Positions 1-12,378 of a DNA stretch of 64,000 bases are shown here, piece after piece (within the stretch, counting starts at the first letter, position 1; the number at the start of each line of letters is the position of its first letter). This DNA is from Hevea brasiliensis (taxonomy: Eukaryota > Streptophyta > Magnoliopsida > Malpighiales > Euphorbiaceae). The notes under the pieces are model-generated. The model saw nothing but the letters and a program-made list of their open reading frames with translations. It did not search any database and had not been told where the DNA came from. A program made the translations under genes and the position numbers. The stretch is taken from contig NC_079501.1 of the NCBI RefSeq assembly GCF_030052815.1, forward strand, positions 97,666,190 through 97,730,189, given 5' to 3'.

Positions 1-1281
1 GTTAGGTTATAATTAATAATTAATAATAGTTAATTTATATTAAATTTTTAATAAAATTATGTTAAAGTATTATTATTATATATATGATAATTAATAAAGG
101 TATATATAATATAATTTATTTTGTGAGTGTAAATTATGTTTGAAAGATGGATAACCCATTTCAAAAAATAAATTAAATAAAATCGATGAAAAATTCGCTT
201 AAATAACACTTAACTACTAAAAAATTATAGATAGGAAACTTTTTTATCGGGCACACTTGTGAGGTTGGAGAGTAGCAGTGTTTTACAAATTATGCGAATT
301 TTATTAATTATTAGTTGTTTTATTTTAAAGAGTTTATTAAAGATGTTTATCAATTGTTAATTATATTTAATATTTGAATCAAATACTCTTAAATAAGTAA
401 TGGAGCCGTAAAGATAATAGTTTTTTTTAAGAAAATAAAATATTAAACCGTCGTTTCATGAATTGAAGATAAAAACAATTAAAAAAAAAACTCAAATCAG
501 ATGCAAGGATGCCCAGTTTTTTATTTAAAAAACAAGGTCAATTACAGTCCAAATGAATTGAATTAGATGTGCAATTTGGACAAGTGCTTCGTTAAAAAAA
601 AGCTCCTAGGAAAAAATGATGATGAGAGGGTCCAACTCTGAGTCGAAATTGTTGGTTTCAATTGCTGAGATCAGGAATCCAGAATCCAACATGTTTTTCT
701 GTGCCAATCCTACAAGCAAAAGTGTAAAATTTAGGAAGGAGTCTTTCAACTCTGAATGGATAATTCATTTATTTTATTAAATTGGTAGTTCTTTTGTTTA
801 TTATTTTTTACATTTTACATCTGCAAGTTATGAAAATCCAAGGAAAAGCACAGCATAGACATAATTTAGTTGGAAAGGAATCTCTCTTCAAGAATTTATA
901 GCATTGCTATTTGCTACACCATAATTCAGTACTAAAATCATTCAAGACAATCTTATTCAGCTGTTAGAAGAAGCTTAAAGCAGCTAATCCTGCTTCTGCC
1001 AACAACCAGTTACAAAGAGAATCCAATATTGAGAATCACATTTTCCATATCTTAATAACAGGCCCTACCTGTTTGGAGACTCTGGTTCCAAAGAGTGGTA
1101 GAATTAGATGCAAACAATCCTAAATAAATCTTCTCAAGTATGCCATTTGAGAACTAACTAGCATAATTGAGAATGAATAGCCACTGTGGTGCTTTTTCCA
1201 AGTTGTGACAAGGAGACTTCAAATATCCCAAAGAAGAAAAAGAATTAACATGAGTTAGCGGACATAACTGAAATGCAGCCA
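1..1281. other. AT-rich intergenic DNA and TBC 3' flank
   Basis: The part nearest the stop codon (roughly 800-1281) is less AT-biased and probably holds the 3' UTR of the TBC gene. The rest is AT-rich, and I see no gene in it. Confidence 0.5.
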
Positions 1282-4030
1282 TCAGATGGATGTCTCTATC
1301 TTGTCGTGCAGGGTGACCACCAAGTCATGTGCATCATCTAGCAGCTTCCACACATCGAGTTGCCCAGCCATGCTATTGCACTCCCTTAAAATTTCATCCA
1401 TGCTGTTATACTTTTCTATGATTAATTTTCTCCTCTGCAATACTGAAGCTGCAATAGCATAAAGCAATAAATCATCTGTTGGTGGCGCTCGCTGCCTTAT
1501 CCTGCTCCATGCTGACTTGCCAATGCCAGCCCTTATGGCTGCCTGATCTGCCCACATCACTTCCCAGAGACAAATTGTCTGTTCAAAAGTCAACTCCCTC
1601 ATGAACAGCACCACCACCATCCTATAAACAAAAAAACAATCCTCAGCCTGGAGCTTCTCCAAGTGCCTGAAAAGGTGGGAGTCTTTGCATTTGATAATCT
1701 TGGAAACAATATTCAATTGCCTTCGAATTCCCACTTCATCGAGCCTAAAATTATGGCGAGCCTTCTTCATGAAACCCACAAAACACCAGAATGCTTCATG
1801 ATCCTCTGTAATAAAAGTAATAATCGGAGAAAGTAGATCACTCATGCCCTGGCAATAGCCAATTTCAGGGTCATAGAGTGCATAGGCTTCAAGAATAGCA
1901 ACTAATCGGGCAGCATGGAAAATTCTGCCGGGTTCCAGATGTTCATAGTCCTTTAACCCAACAGCCTCTGCAGAACAGCGTGCTCTATCCTCTGATACTG
2001 AAGCCTGAGATGGAGAGTAAGGTATCCATTCTGAATTGGCACGCACTGCATCTACACGAATTATCCGCTGCCAAGTAGCAAAATTTTCAGCAGCAGGTGC
2101 ACTCGAGTGGAGCTCAGTCCTTGAGGGAGAAGTAAACTCTTTGGAAGGCTCATCAGGACCATTATTTTCCTGTCCTGAAGAAGAGGAAGCCTGAATAACT
2201 GCTTCGGGGTCTTCAGAGGAGTCTGAGTCAGATGACTCAGTGTTCAGTGCAGAGGCATCAGTGTTTGTCATCTGCTGTCTTGAATTATCATCAACTTCCA
2301 ACAGTGTACTAGAGGGATCATCAGAGTACTCAACATCTAGACTCCTTTCCTCACTGGAAAGGGATTCCCTTGCACTAACCACATCTTCATAACTAGAAGA
2401 GTCCATATCTTGAACAAGACTTCCGCTATCCACATTGCCGCTTGGTTCGCTACTCCCATTCAACTTAAAGCTCTCATTGCTGTGTTTGAGGAGCCATCGG
2501 CACTGTCTGCGGAGTTTCTCATATTCCTTTCTGTACCCACAGATTTTCACAAATGAATGATGAGAATATAGACAAAAAAGACGGAGGAACAAGACACTGT
2601 TTCTAGAGCCGAAAACACCAATCTACTTATCTAAGATTCATAATAGCTTAAAGGAAGAAGTTAGATTTTTTTGGGGAGCTAGGCACAGGTACCTTTTCTG
2701 GGTTCTTATAGTATCTCTTTCTTCTTTAGAACTGTTCAACTCATACCTGTTAAAGGGAAGGGAAAAAAATATCATCATTAAATTGGTGTTCTCTAAGCAA
2801 AAATGTGAAAGGATGAGCCAACATTTATCAAGTATTAAGTACTTAAAATAGATTCATCATCAAGCTTCCACAAAACACGAATTGCAACTAATCTGCTGAG
2901 ATGGATGGCATGATAATGCGTGTGTGCAAATCCATGTTATACAGTGTAGAAATCTAACCATCAAACATATCATTGAGAATAACAGAGCTAATTAGAATAA
3001 ACCAATAGATAGGATAATCCTTCCAAATGCCAAAACATAACAATAAAAATTTCTAGGAATAAAACAAGGTAAAACATGCTTACACTCCAAGGAGGAACGG
3101 CCAGACCTCTGCTCTAATACTCGGATCTACACCCTACAAGAGAAATACAAGAGATAAACACTCCCATAATCATGGCAAAGCAAAACAAATACAGAAATTA
3201 AAATCATTACTCACTCCACTCCGAACTTTTTTCAAAAATTTAACTCCACCATCATGGAGTTTCCCATCTGGTGTAAACAATCTCCCCCATTGCCGAGGAG
3301 TAAGGGCGTGTTTTCTTTTCCTGCGAGACCATGGTGACTTAAGATGGCCCCTGAAATGAAAAAACAAAAATATCAGCATTTAACCAAGAAGCCAGCACTT
3401 ATAATACACAACAACTAGTAAACCAACATAAGTAGATTTGCAAAAGAACAAAAACAAGAAAAAAAAACAATAACAACAGATCATTTACGAACAAGCACCA
3501 ACAAATAGGCCTTTTTCCCTAAACATGGCATCAAGTCCCACTGTCCATAGAAAAAGAAATTTTCTTAATTAATCTTGTCTAAATCAAACAAATTAGACTG
3601 CGACATTATTTGCAAGCAGTATCATGATATGCAATGAAGTGTGGCCTCCCAAAACAGATATGCCCGTATCCTATGTCCCAAAACAGAATTCGTTGGAATT
3701 AAGATAGGAGGAAATTTGAAATTCAACTGATTAAAGCCACTGCAAGCTATAGATGAAGTTACTTAGTAAGAACAATAACCCATGTCAAAGAACCCAAGAG
3801 GATTTACAAGGCCAAAAGCCACATCTTTTATCTGAAACATTACAAATCAACAAAATCCCTACTTTTCACATCCTATAACATCGAAATCAAGTAGCAAAAT
3901 TTAGTTGAGTGGAAGAAAGGAGCAAGTGCATTGAACTGAAATAGATACTGAAAACATGACAGATCGGATCTGGAAAACAAAAATCGAAGAACCCACATGA
4001 ATCAGAAAGAAAAATCACGGAAATTGGGAG

Positions 4031-4075
<45 letters not shown>

Positions 4076-4234
4076 TCACCGATCAGAAGAGGAACAAGAC
4101 GCTGGTGAGGAAGAATTAACAATTAAAAGAACAGAACGCAAGTGAATCCACGAAGACGACCCTGATGATGAAGATGATGGAGAAGACGAATTTGATGACG
4201 ACGACGAAGTATGACTTCGTCTTAAAGCTTTCAT
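1282..4234 (-). CDS. TBC-domain Rab GTPase-activating protein
   Basis: Five coding exons with canonical splice sites: 4080-4234, 3215-3350, 3084-3133, 2693-2746 and 1282-2530. They join in frame to 547 aa. TBC proteins stimulate GTP hydrolysis by Rab GTPases in membrane traffic. The N-terminus is a serine-rich leader, followed by a basic stretch and the TBC start (SIRAEVWPFLLGV, from about residue 102). A long acidic, serine-rich insertion (about 150-285) interrupts the domain, as in plant GYP-type TBC proteins. Both catalytic fingers are visible: the arginine in IRVDAVR (R295) and the glutamine in YCQGM (Q359). The C-terminal TBC helices follow, with LTFEQTICLWEVMWAD. The start was chosen because ATG 4234 opens a frame that splices cleanly. 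Intron 1 begins with a long CT repeat. The Rab partner cannot be told from sequence. Gene identity is sure; exon ends are inferred by eye. Confidence 0.88.
4033..4073. repeat. (AG)n / (CT)n microsatellite in TBC intron 1
   Basis: About 20 dinucleotide units. On the coding strand it reads as CT repeats starting a few bases after the 5' splice site at 4079. Confidence 0.95.
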
Positions 4235-4372
4235 TTACTTCACTTTCCTGACAACTACTTAAAAATCCCACAAAACCAAAAGAACAAACAAGAATTGCAA
4301 AATCTAACTCTCTCTTATCTCTCTCACTTGCTACCTACAAAGCAAAGGAGAATGATTTTTTCCCCTCATTGA

Positions 4373-4540
4373 TTACCTACTAGTAGTGTAAAAAAGGGCG
4401 GCGAACACGGCGATTCCGGCCAAAGCCGTGACGGCTAAAGCTATTCTGGAGTTAGGACCAGCTACCGCCCACCAGAATCCTCCACCGCCGCTGGAGAGAG
4501 GGATTCCATGGGGAATGTTGTTGTTTCCGGTGATGGACAT
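4373..4540 (-). CDS. small ORF, 55 aa, C-terminal membrane anchor; upstream ORF or separate small gene
   Basis: The ATG at 4540 opens a 55-aa frame ending at 4373. It is the first ATG on this strand in the GC-richer block just upstream of the TBC gene. The product has a glycine-rich, polar N-half with WW, then a hydrophobic segment of about 20 residues (IALAVTALAGIAVFAALFY) and a short polar tail with a terminal Arg. This looks like a tail-anchored or single-pass membrane protein. The frame stays open further upstream, through a Glu run encoded by a GGA repeat, but has no ATG there before a stop near 4694. The stop lies 138 nt from the TBC start codon, so it could be a uORF in the TBC leader or an independent small gene. 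I do not recognise the family and assign no function. Confidence 0.45.
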   Translation of the reverse strand: MSITGNNNIPHGIPLSSGGGGFWWAVAGPNSRIALAVTALAGIAVFAALFYTTSR

Positions 4541-4659
4541 TGAGTGGGCTGCCGGATCGGAGAAATCGCCGGAAAGAAGTGAACTTTCCTCCTCCTCCTC
4601 CTCCTCCTCCTTGTGGGGGGTCTTGAAAGAGGAAAGGGTTAAGGTTAGCAAGGGATGAA

Positions 4660-7600
4660 GAGTAGAAGCTTCAACAGCAACCCAGATTTGGGTTCAGAGA
4701 GTAGAGTCTATGGAGACTGAGAATAAGCAGAAGATGAGAGAAGACCGAAACCAGCGTTTGAGGATTTGCACGCGCATTGCAAGGCCTTGCTTTTGGGAAA
4801 CGCTTATGCTAGTATTGGCACACTCGGCAGTCTTCTTCTCTTTCTTCTATTAACCGCGGGCCCTTTATTTTTATTTATTTTAGTGTTTTATTTTTTTTAT
4901 TTTACTCCGATCGAGACACGTAACATCGAGCAAAAGCTTTTCCGTAATATTATATATAAAAAAATTATTTTATTATTTTAAATAAAATTTATTAAATTTA
5001 ATTTTAAATTATTTTTTAATATTTTATAATTAATATATTTATAAAAAAATATACTTTTTCTATTTCTAATAATAATAATATCAAACATACGTTTATTTGA
5101 TAAAATAAAGATACTGCTAATATTCCCTCAAAAAGATGCTGCTCATATAAAAAGTTTTTATTATAATTTTAATTTTTATAAAAATAAATTTAATTTATTA
5201 ATAATTATATTTAAATAAATTAATAAAATTACATCATTATATATATAATAATATTAAAATTATAAAAACAAAATTAATATTCAACTCAGCAGAATTTTTC
5301 CTACTCTCCTTGCAAGGAAATACAACTTATATGTACAATAATTTTATAGGCTCATATCCACAAGACTTATTCACAGTGCTCACTTGAGATCTACCAAAAC
5401 AATCTAATCTAACTCCATTCTCTAAAATCCAACTCAAATGTATAGAGTTCACTATAGTCCAGAAATTATTACTTGTGCTAAAAAATTAGCAAAATCTTCC
5501 TGAAAGTACTTCACATTATCCTTTTATTATTTTAATTTATTTTATTTAATTTCATTAAATTAAAAATATTTATTTAGGTCAAAAATAAGAATTTTAGTTC
5601 CAGTTTATCTTTACTGATTTTGCTATTTGGAGCAATATCAAATTGAAAAATCATATTAAATTGAATTAAAAAATATATATATATAATTTATTTTAATTAT
5701 AAGAATATAATTTAATATTATTTTTTATTCTTCTAACTTTTTCTTAATAATTTTAATCACAAATGCATTAAATCAATTTATAATCATTAATTATATAACT
5801 AAGTCATCTTTTAATTATATAATATATTTTCTAATCCTTAATTATATATTTATCTTATAGTTAAAAAAATTATATACTTAATAAATAGTTAAAAAAAATA
5901 ACATATTTATTAAGAATGGTGCATAATACATTTTAATTTAGTATTGTTATTTATATGTTAATATTATTATTTATTTTATTCTTTTAAAAAGAATATAAAA
6001 ATATTAAAATTTTTAATAAAAAAATTAAAATCATAATCAAGTTAAATCGAAATTACTTAATTTTAAAATAAAACTAAAATTTTAGTTTTAATTAAAAAAT
6101 AATATTTTATTTTATTTTATTTTATTTTATTTTTTAAAAAGAATAAAATATAAACTTAAGAATTATAACCAAAACTGAGCGTGCTCCATTTCTAATCGAA
6201 TATCCTTATTGCGACAACTTACAAGGAATAAGCAGTGACCAACATAACTTTTCTATTAAAAGCAAGTCAAATTATATTGATTTAGACAATACTAATAATT
6301 TTGTCTTAATCGTGGAAGCCAATTACACATTTTTCCATAATTTTGTCCTAATATTACTTTTTCCTGTGCAATATATATTATTGGTGAATTTTTTTTAAAG
6401 AAAATGCTATTACATATTTTTTTTAAATATATAATATTCTACAAATTTCAGATGAATTTTATATGCAATATCTGAGATTCAAAGTTTGAAGTAGACATTA
6501 TTAGAAAGTTTTTACCTGAATATCACTGGTGAGAAATCAAATAAAAAATATGTAATACTCTATATAATTTTCAAACGGTATTATAGCATAATTGACTAAA
6601 GAAATTTATATTAAAAAAACTTGATTGAATTTCATAGAACAAAATATTAAGACTTGTCCCATACTTGATCTCCTTTTATATATAATAATTATTTAAGAGT
6701 AGAATTTAACATAAAAATTTGGAATTCGACACTGTAATTATGTATAATATAATGATCACTCATAATGGGTAGACCTTACCATGATTAGGTTTAAATTCAA
6801 ATCAAAATCAAGCTGATTTAATTTATAATAAATTTATATTATATACTAATAATTTAAAAAAAAAAAAAATTCTGCGAGGAAATCCACCTTGGCCCATTTT
6901 TTGTGGGAAAGTTCCTGCCCCGACCCCAAACTCTAGTGGACAGGGAAAGGGGTAGATCTCGCCATTGACTCATCTTGTTGCCATTCCTAACATTTTTCAT
7001 TCATCAACCGAAGCACTCAAAGTAGACATTTTTCACTCACCCTAAATCCATGAAGATTTGTTGTGTAGAGCTGAAATGGAGAGGAGCATAAATGGTGAGG
7101 GAGAAGAACGCAAAGAAAAGTTTTAAGGGATTAAAGTGTTTTTTATCCAATTTTTATTACATTAGGTAAGGGTATTTTCGGGTTAAAAATATTCTCTCTC
7201 ATCGTCTAACACCTTTTCCCCTTTGACTGGATGAAAATTACGGACGGAAGTATTGGGTTTGGGAGGGGAAAAAGACACATGAACCTAACCATTTGATTTT
7301 GCAAATAGATGGGAAAAGTATTAATTACGCCATACTTCATAGATGAAAAAATAATTTTCTCAAAATTTAATTACAGAGTTAGATGAAATAGGATGAATTA
7401 AAATAAAAATTAAGCCAAAATTAACTTCGAGAAATTTTATAATGCAGTCTCAAATCCTAAATTTTTAGATATGAAAATCATCGATTTCGATCTGAAATCA
7501 GACCAAACCGATTCACACAGGCTAGGTGTAATTGGAGGTGCAATGAAAATAATAAAAGAGCAAGCAAAAAAAGAAAGCATTGAATAATGGGTTGTTGGTT

Positions 7601-9565
7601 GTGGGGTTATCAGATTGCATTATAGTTGCTGGTGGTTGGAAACCGTTATATTATATAATTTAGATCCACCAATGAATCAATCCATTATATAAGATTGATG
7701 CATTTAATCAATTCAATTAATTTATTAAAACTAATTAAATAAAATTTAAAATTAACAATTAAAAAAAATCAAATTCTCTTATTTTAATTCTTAATTAAGT
7801 ATTTGTTTTGCCCCTTTGAAATATTTACTAGACCAAATAATAATTCAATAATTAATTATTTAAAATTATATTTATAAAGCTAAAAATTTGCATTTTTAAC
7901 TGTTAATTATCACTTATTAATTCTTAATATTTGATTATAAACTATTATTCTTAAATATATAATTTTTATCCCCAAACAAATATAATTTGCAATCAATTGC
8001 ATATATTTTTCAACTGTGAAACTTTAACTTCAATATATATATATATATATATATAAATATAAAAAAAAATATAATTAAATGTTGAATAACAAAACACTTA
8101 TAATATATAAAAATAGCATATAACACAAGACAAAATTTTAATTGAATTTTGGATAGCAAATTATATAGATGGTATCTCAATTTAGGGTTTATAATTGTAA
8201 TATATATATATTTTTTAATTTATAATATAAAATTCTTAATTTTTAATTTAAGCAGCATAAGCTTCCTTCGAATCGTCAGTAATTGATATGGTATTTTTTT
8301 ATTAAAAAAATTATACTTTTTTTTATTAATTTAAAATTATTAGAAAATTTTAAGTAATTAAAAATAATATTTTATAATTAATTTCTCCCTATTTTCTCTT
8401 TCTCCTATCCTCTTTTCTACCCACAACCTCAATTTTCTAAAGCATGTCACATATGGAAACTTTATTAATTTAGAATTTTTTTCTTAAATTACATCAATTT
8501 AAATAACTTAAAAATTAGCTATTGAAAATCATAATAAATTTTATATCAGTTAAATTAAAGATAAAAAAATTTCACGATGCAATTTAAAATTTAGATATTA
8601 TTTATATAATTTATCTATTTTTAAAGAAATGAGACTCGTACATTTAAAAACATAATGTATATGTACAAGTTGCACTGAGCAATTCCTCTAGGGGAAAACA
8701 TTATCGATTGGCTGAGGTAACCACCAACCTTAGTTATTAGCTTAGTTGCAAAGCTTGCGCAGCCAGAAGATTTTTTTTTAAGAAGTGAAAAATAAAAGAA
8801 TAATTAAAGAAAAACTGCTTGAGTAACGAAAAAAAATAAAAGACAACAAAGGCTGGCTGGGGTTTTTGGAATTGGGAAAATAATAAAGTAAAAACTAAAA
8901 AGAAGAGAAACGAAACAAGGCAGACAAAATTGATAGCAACTAATCAAAAGACAATATGTTTCATTAAAACATGCGGAGATTTTTAATTGCTTGCTCAGCT
9001 TTATCTCATTAACATTGACCAGGTTAATGAGATAAATATAATTGTTTATATTTAATAGTTAATTTAATATTTATTTTTATTAAATATTTATATTTTAAAT
9101 TATTATATAAATATTTAATTATTAATAATTAATCATTAATTTTATTAATTAACAATTATTAAAATAGTTATAGCATAACAGTTTAGTCAACCAACTCTTT
9201 AATTATAAAGATTATTAATTAATGGTATTAAAAAAGAGCCTATATAATAAGAAATATAATATTAATGACTTAAATTATTATAATTATAATTTAAATTTAA
9301 GTCAAAATTTCGTATGAATTAACAATAGACTGTTTTCTTGAAGCTGAAAAAAAATATATTTTTATAAATAACTTTAATAAGATAAGTTATTTATCTTTAT
9401 GTATGATTTAATTTTTCTATACTGACTCTTATGCAGTTTTTTCTCATTCTATACCATTATGAAAAAATAAAAAGTTCTTTATTAAGCTTCCCTTGAATTG
9501 TCCGCTTGTATGACCCTGATCTCTCAAAGAAGATCTATTACCAAAAAATACCTACAGACTTTTTT
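4660..9565. other. AT-rich intergenic region without a recognised gene
   Basis: About 4.66-4.85 kb is probably the upstream leader and promoter of the small ORF and TBC gene. Beyond it are long AT-rich tracts and a TA repeat near 8035-8056. One GC-richer patch at about 6870-7280 contains mirrored pieces (TGCCCCGACCCC, then CAGGGAAAGGGG) that look like an old DNA-transposon remnant. No convincing coding frame is present. Confidence 0.5.
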
Positions 9566-9905
9566 CAAGGACATCTCAGATGAAATATCTATTAATTTTA
9601 TCAGTATAAACAGTATCATTTTCTTTTTATTTTTTCAAAAAGAACAGCTCCTCAATATTCATCATTAGCATCAGTCTGTAAGATTCATTTTTCTTAGGAG
9701 AACATCATGCAAAGAGAGACTAAAGGAAGTGCAGGTAGTAGAGCAATTTCCTACTTATTTTTCTTTTCTTATTCTTTCTTCAGGATTTTCAATGCCATTT
9801 CATAAATTGACAAATGATTACGCTGTTATATTTTTTTACTGAAGTCGATCCATGGATCAAAATTTAGAGAAGAATCTCTTTGTGATTTGTAAGTCTTACA
9901 TGAAG
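9566..9905 (-). mobile_element. scrambled endogenous pararetrovirus fragment
   Basis: Three adjoining pieces each resemble a different part of the larger pararetrovirus copy in this window. 9566-9620 resembles 33034-33090. 9636-9696 resembles about 24553-24627. 9697-9905 resembles 32730-32940; shared landmarks are GAGAACATCATGCAA and GTAAGTCTTACATGAAG. In the main copy these parts are kilobases apart and in another order, so this fragment is rearranged. It has no usable frame. Orientation is given relative to the viral sense of the main copy. Confidence 0.7.
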
Positions 9906-10312
9906 AATAAAACAGATTTCAATCAATAAAATATATTCATTAAAATCTGGAAGCACTGATCCATAGTTTCAGATATTATAAAGAGTTAATAAAATAGAGT
10001 TGTAGACCAATACTTGATACTTGATGAGCTACACCAACGTATAAGGTCAACATCTTGCTCCCAGCGGTGAGTTTATTATACATCATTTCAAACCTAATTC
10101 CAGTTATATTTACTGATTTTAATTATATATATTCAATTAATATAATTTTAAAATAAAATTATAAAGACATTTTGGTTGGATGAAATTCCACGTACCACAT
10201 GTACTGTTTTCCAATAAGAGTAATTAAAGTTGGATTTAATTAAATTTAAATTCTATTAATTTTGAATTTAATTATATTTTCATATTAATTGATTCTATTT
10301 ATTTAGAGAAAT

Positions 10313-10695
10313 TTACAATTTGATATCTTAATTTTATCCTATATTATACTTTTATTCTTAAATTTTAAAAAATTAATTATTTAGTCTCTAAATTTTATAT
10401 TATATTAAATTTTAGCCCCTAAATTTTAAAAATTAATTATTTAATCTTTTAATTTTAATATATAGAATCATTTAATCCTCATTTTATATTTACACCAATT
10501 TCATCAATAATTTAGTTCCCATAATTTTTAATATTTGCACCAATTTTATCTATTGATAGAAGAATTAAATTATTTTATATATTAAAATTACAGGAACTAA
10601 AGTATAATATAATGCATAATCTAATGACTAAATAATTTATTTCTCAAAATTAGAAATTAAAGTGTAATATAATATAAAAATTACATGATATAATA
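10313..10695. repeat. fold-back (long inverted repeat) element
   Basis: The first half (motifs TATTATACTTTTATTC, AATTATTTAGTCTCTAAATT) recurs in the reverse complement of the second half (ATTACACTTTAATTTC, AAATTATTTAGTCATTAG). This makes an imperfect hairpin several hundred bases long. A related stretch occurs at about 53510-53700, so it belongs to a dispersed MITE-like family. Ends are approximate. Confidence 0.55.
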
Positions 10696-11638
10696 ATGAC
10701 AAAAATTTTTTTTTATAATTTATATTTATAAATATCTACTCAGTTTAGAATCTAAAATTTTATAAAAATTTAATTTAATTATTTTTTCTCAATTAATTCT
10801 CATGTTTAAAATAAAATAATTCAATCCCTCTTCATTTAAAAAAATAATTATTTAAAAAAATAAAAATCAAATATAATTGTATGAAAATTTAATTAGATTC
10901 TTTTCTGGTAAATAATTTATTCCAATGAAAGCAATTATGGAAACTTGAAAGTTATGACTCATGACCATGCCTATTGTTTAAAATGCCTCAAATTCTCACT
11001 ATTTTTTAAAATTTTTTTAATCGTGATTAAAATGCCTTTTTATTATATGTTAAAGATATTTAAAATGAAATATTACATTAAAACATGGTAATTTGTCCAT
11101 GGATCATCTTAAAATTTCCATATATTTTATTTTATTTTTTCATATGTTTCATTGTATGATGAATAAAGTTCAATAATTATGTCTCTGTAATTTTCAAGAA
11201 AACAAAAATGTGCCAATCTCCTATCAAATATACAGACACCTTGCAACAAAGAATTTGACATAAATTTCCCCCCCTTTTCCAAGATATTTTGGTCCCAAAA
11301 TCCCCACCATGTTTGATGCTTGGGCTATAAAATAATAGCACCAATTAGTGGGAATTCTTGACCAGTTGGTTCATGATGATTGATGAATTTGGAGTCAACA
11401 ATTACCAGATGATAAATGTTTCACCACTGACAAATTTAACATGATTGTTGTAATTCCTGCAACACCTAACAAGCATAATAATGAAAAGGACTAATTCCCA
11501 ACAGTACATGGTTAACACAATCATTTCAGTACTGAAAGAAAAGACGAACGTATTGGAGTGTTCACAAATTCATAAATATCTTGAAGAATTTTTACCTGGC
11601 CCGAAAACCTTGGTAAAATTCTGCATTTGAAGGCTTAC

Positions 11639-11747
11639 CCTCTTTGCACAAGGCTTCTTTTCAACATCAACCCAAGATATACGTCTCAATATGTCATCCG
11701 ATATACTAAAATCTTGGACCACAGGAACACATTCATCCTTATAAGTG
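11639..11747 (-). pseudogene. isolated exon-like segment of unknown gene
   Basis: Read on the minus strand, a polypyrimidine tract and TTGTCTGCAG precede a 109-nt open segment that ends at AGG|GTAAGC. Both flanks are good splice sites. The open frame encodes 36 residues, including VVQDFSISDDILRRISWVDV. I do not recognise the protein. No partner exon was found within about 1 kb on the same strand, so this may be a captured or orphaned exon, or an exon of a small gene not otherwise visible. Confidence 0.4.
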
Positions 11748-12378
11748 CTGCAGACAAGAAAATTGACCGATCCAAGTTAGGTGCATGAAATCAGATAACT
11801 ATGACCATCCTGGTTTATCCCAAAAACTACCATGGTAAGTTAGTAGCACAGTAATCTGCAATTGATTGCAAGGCAAAGACAAAAGAAGATGACTCAGATT
11901 AATAAAAACAAGAAAATGCCAAAACGAAGAAAGGGGAAGACAAGAAAATCTGCATGCTTTTTTGGTATCAATTTTATTCTGTAAAAACCACTTTCGTTGA
12001 TTTTCATTAGCTGTAGAAGCCTGTTTTTCTATTTTAAAACACTTAGCAAAATGGTATACTCAACTCAACTCAGCTTTTATCCCAAAAATTTGAGATTAAC
12101 AAAAAGGTACGTATTTTAATATTATTCAATTTGACAATTAGACAACAAAGACTAGAAATCAAAAATTGAAAATATCCATACCATACAGGCCAACGATTCC
12201 ATCAGAAAACTACATTTCATTCAAAACACTTTTATTTTGGGTTCACAGTTTGCACAGGGAGGAAAGCTTGCTAATCCTTGATTACAAGACATAGTAGTAG
12301 TACATCTATTGATAAACCACACAAATGGTATCAGTGTTATTATTTGGACAAACTCAAAATGTTGAGTCGCTTTCCTTT
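11748..12378. other. 3' flank of lactonase copy A
   Basis: Apart from the LINE tail, it holds the probable 3' UTR (about 12230-12378), which also matches the 3' flank of copy B at about 17450-17569. No other gene is seen. Confidence 0.5.
12057..12094 (-). mobile_element. RTE-type LINE 3' tail remnant
   Basis: The short stretch carries CTCAACTCAACTCAGC followed by TTTTATCCCAAAAA. This is the same 3' terminal sequence as the LINEs at 21.4-21.7 kb and 41.5 kb, reading on the minus strand. Everything upstream of the tail is missing. Confidence 0.6.
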
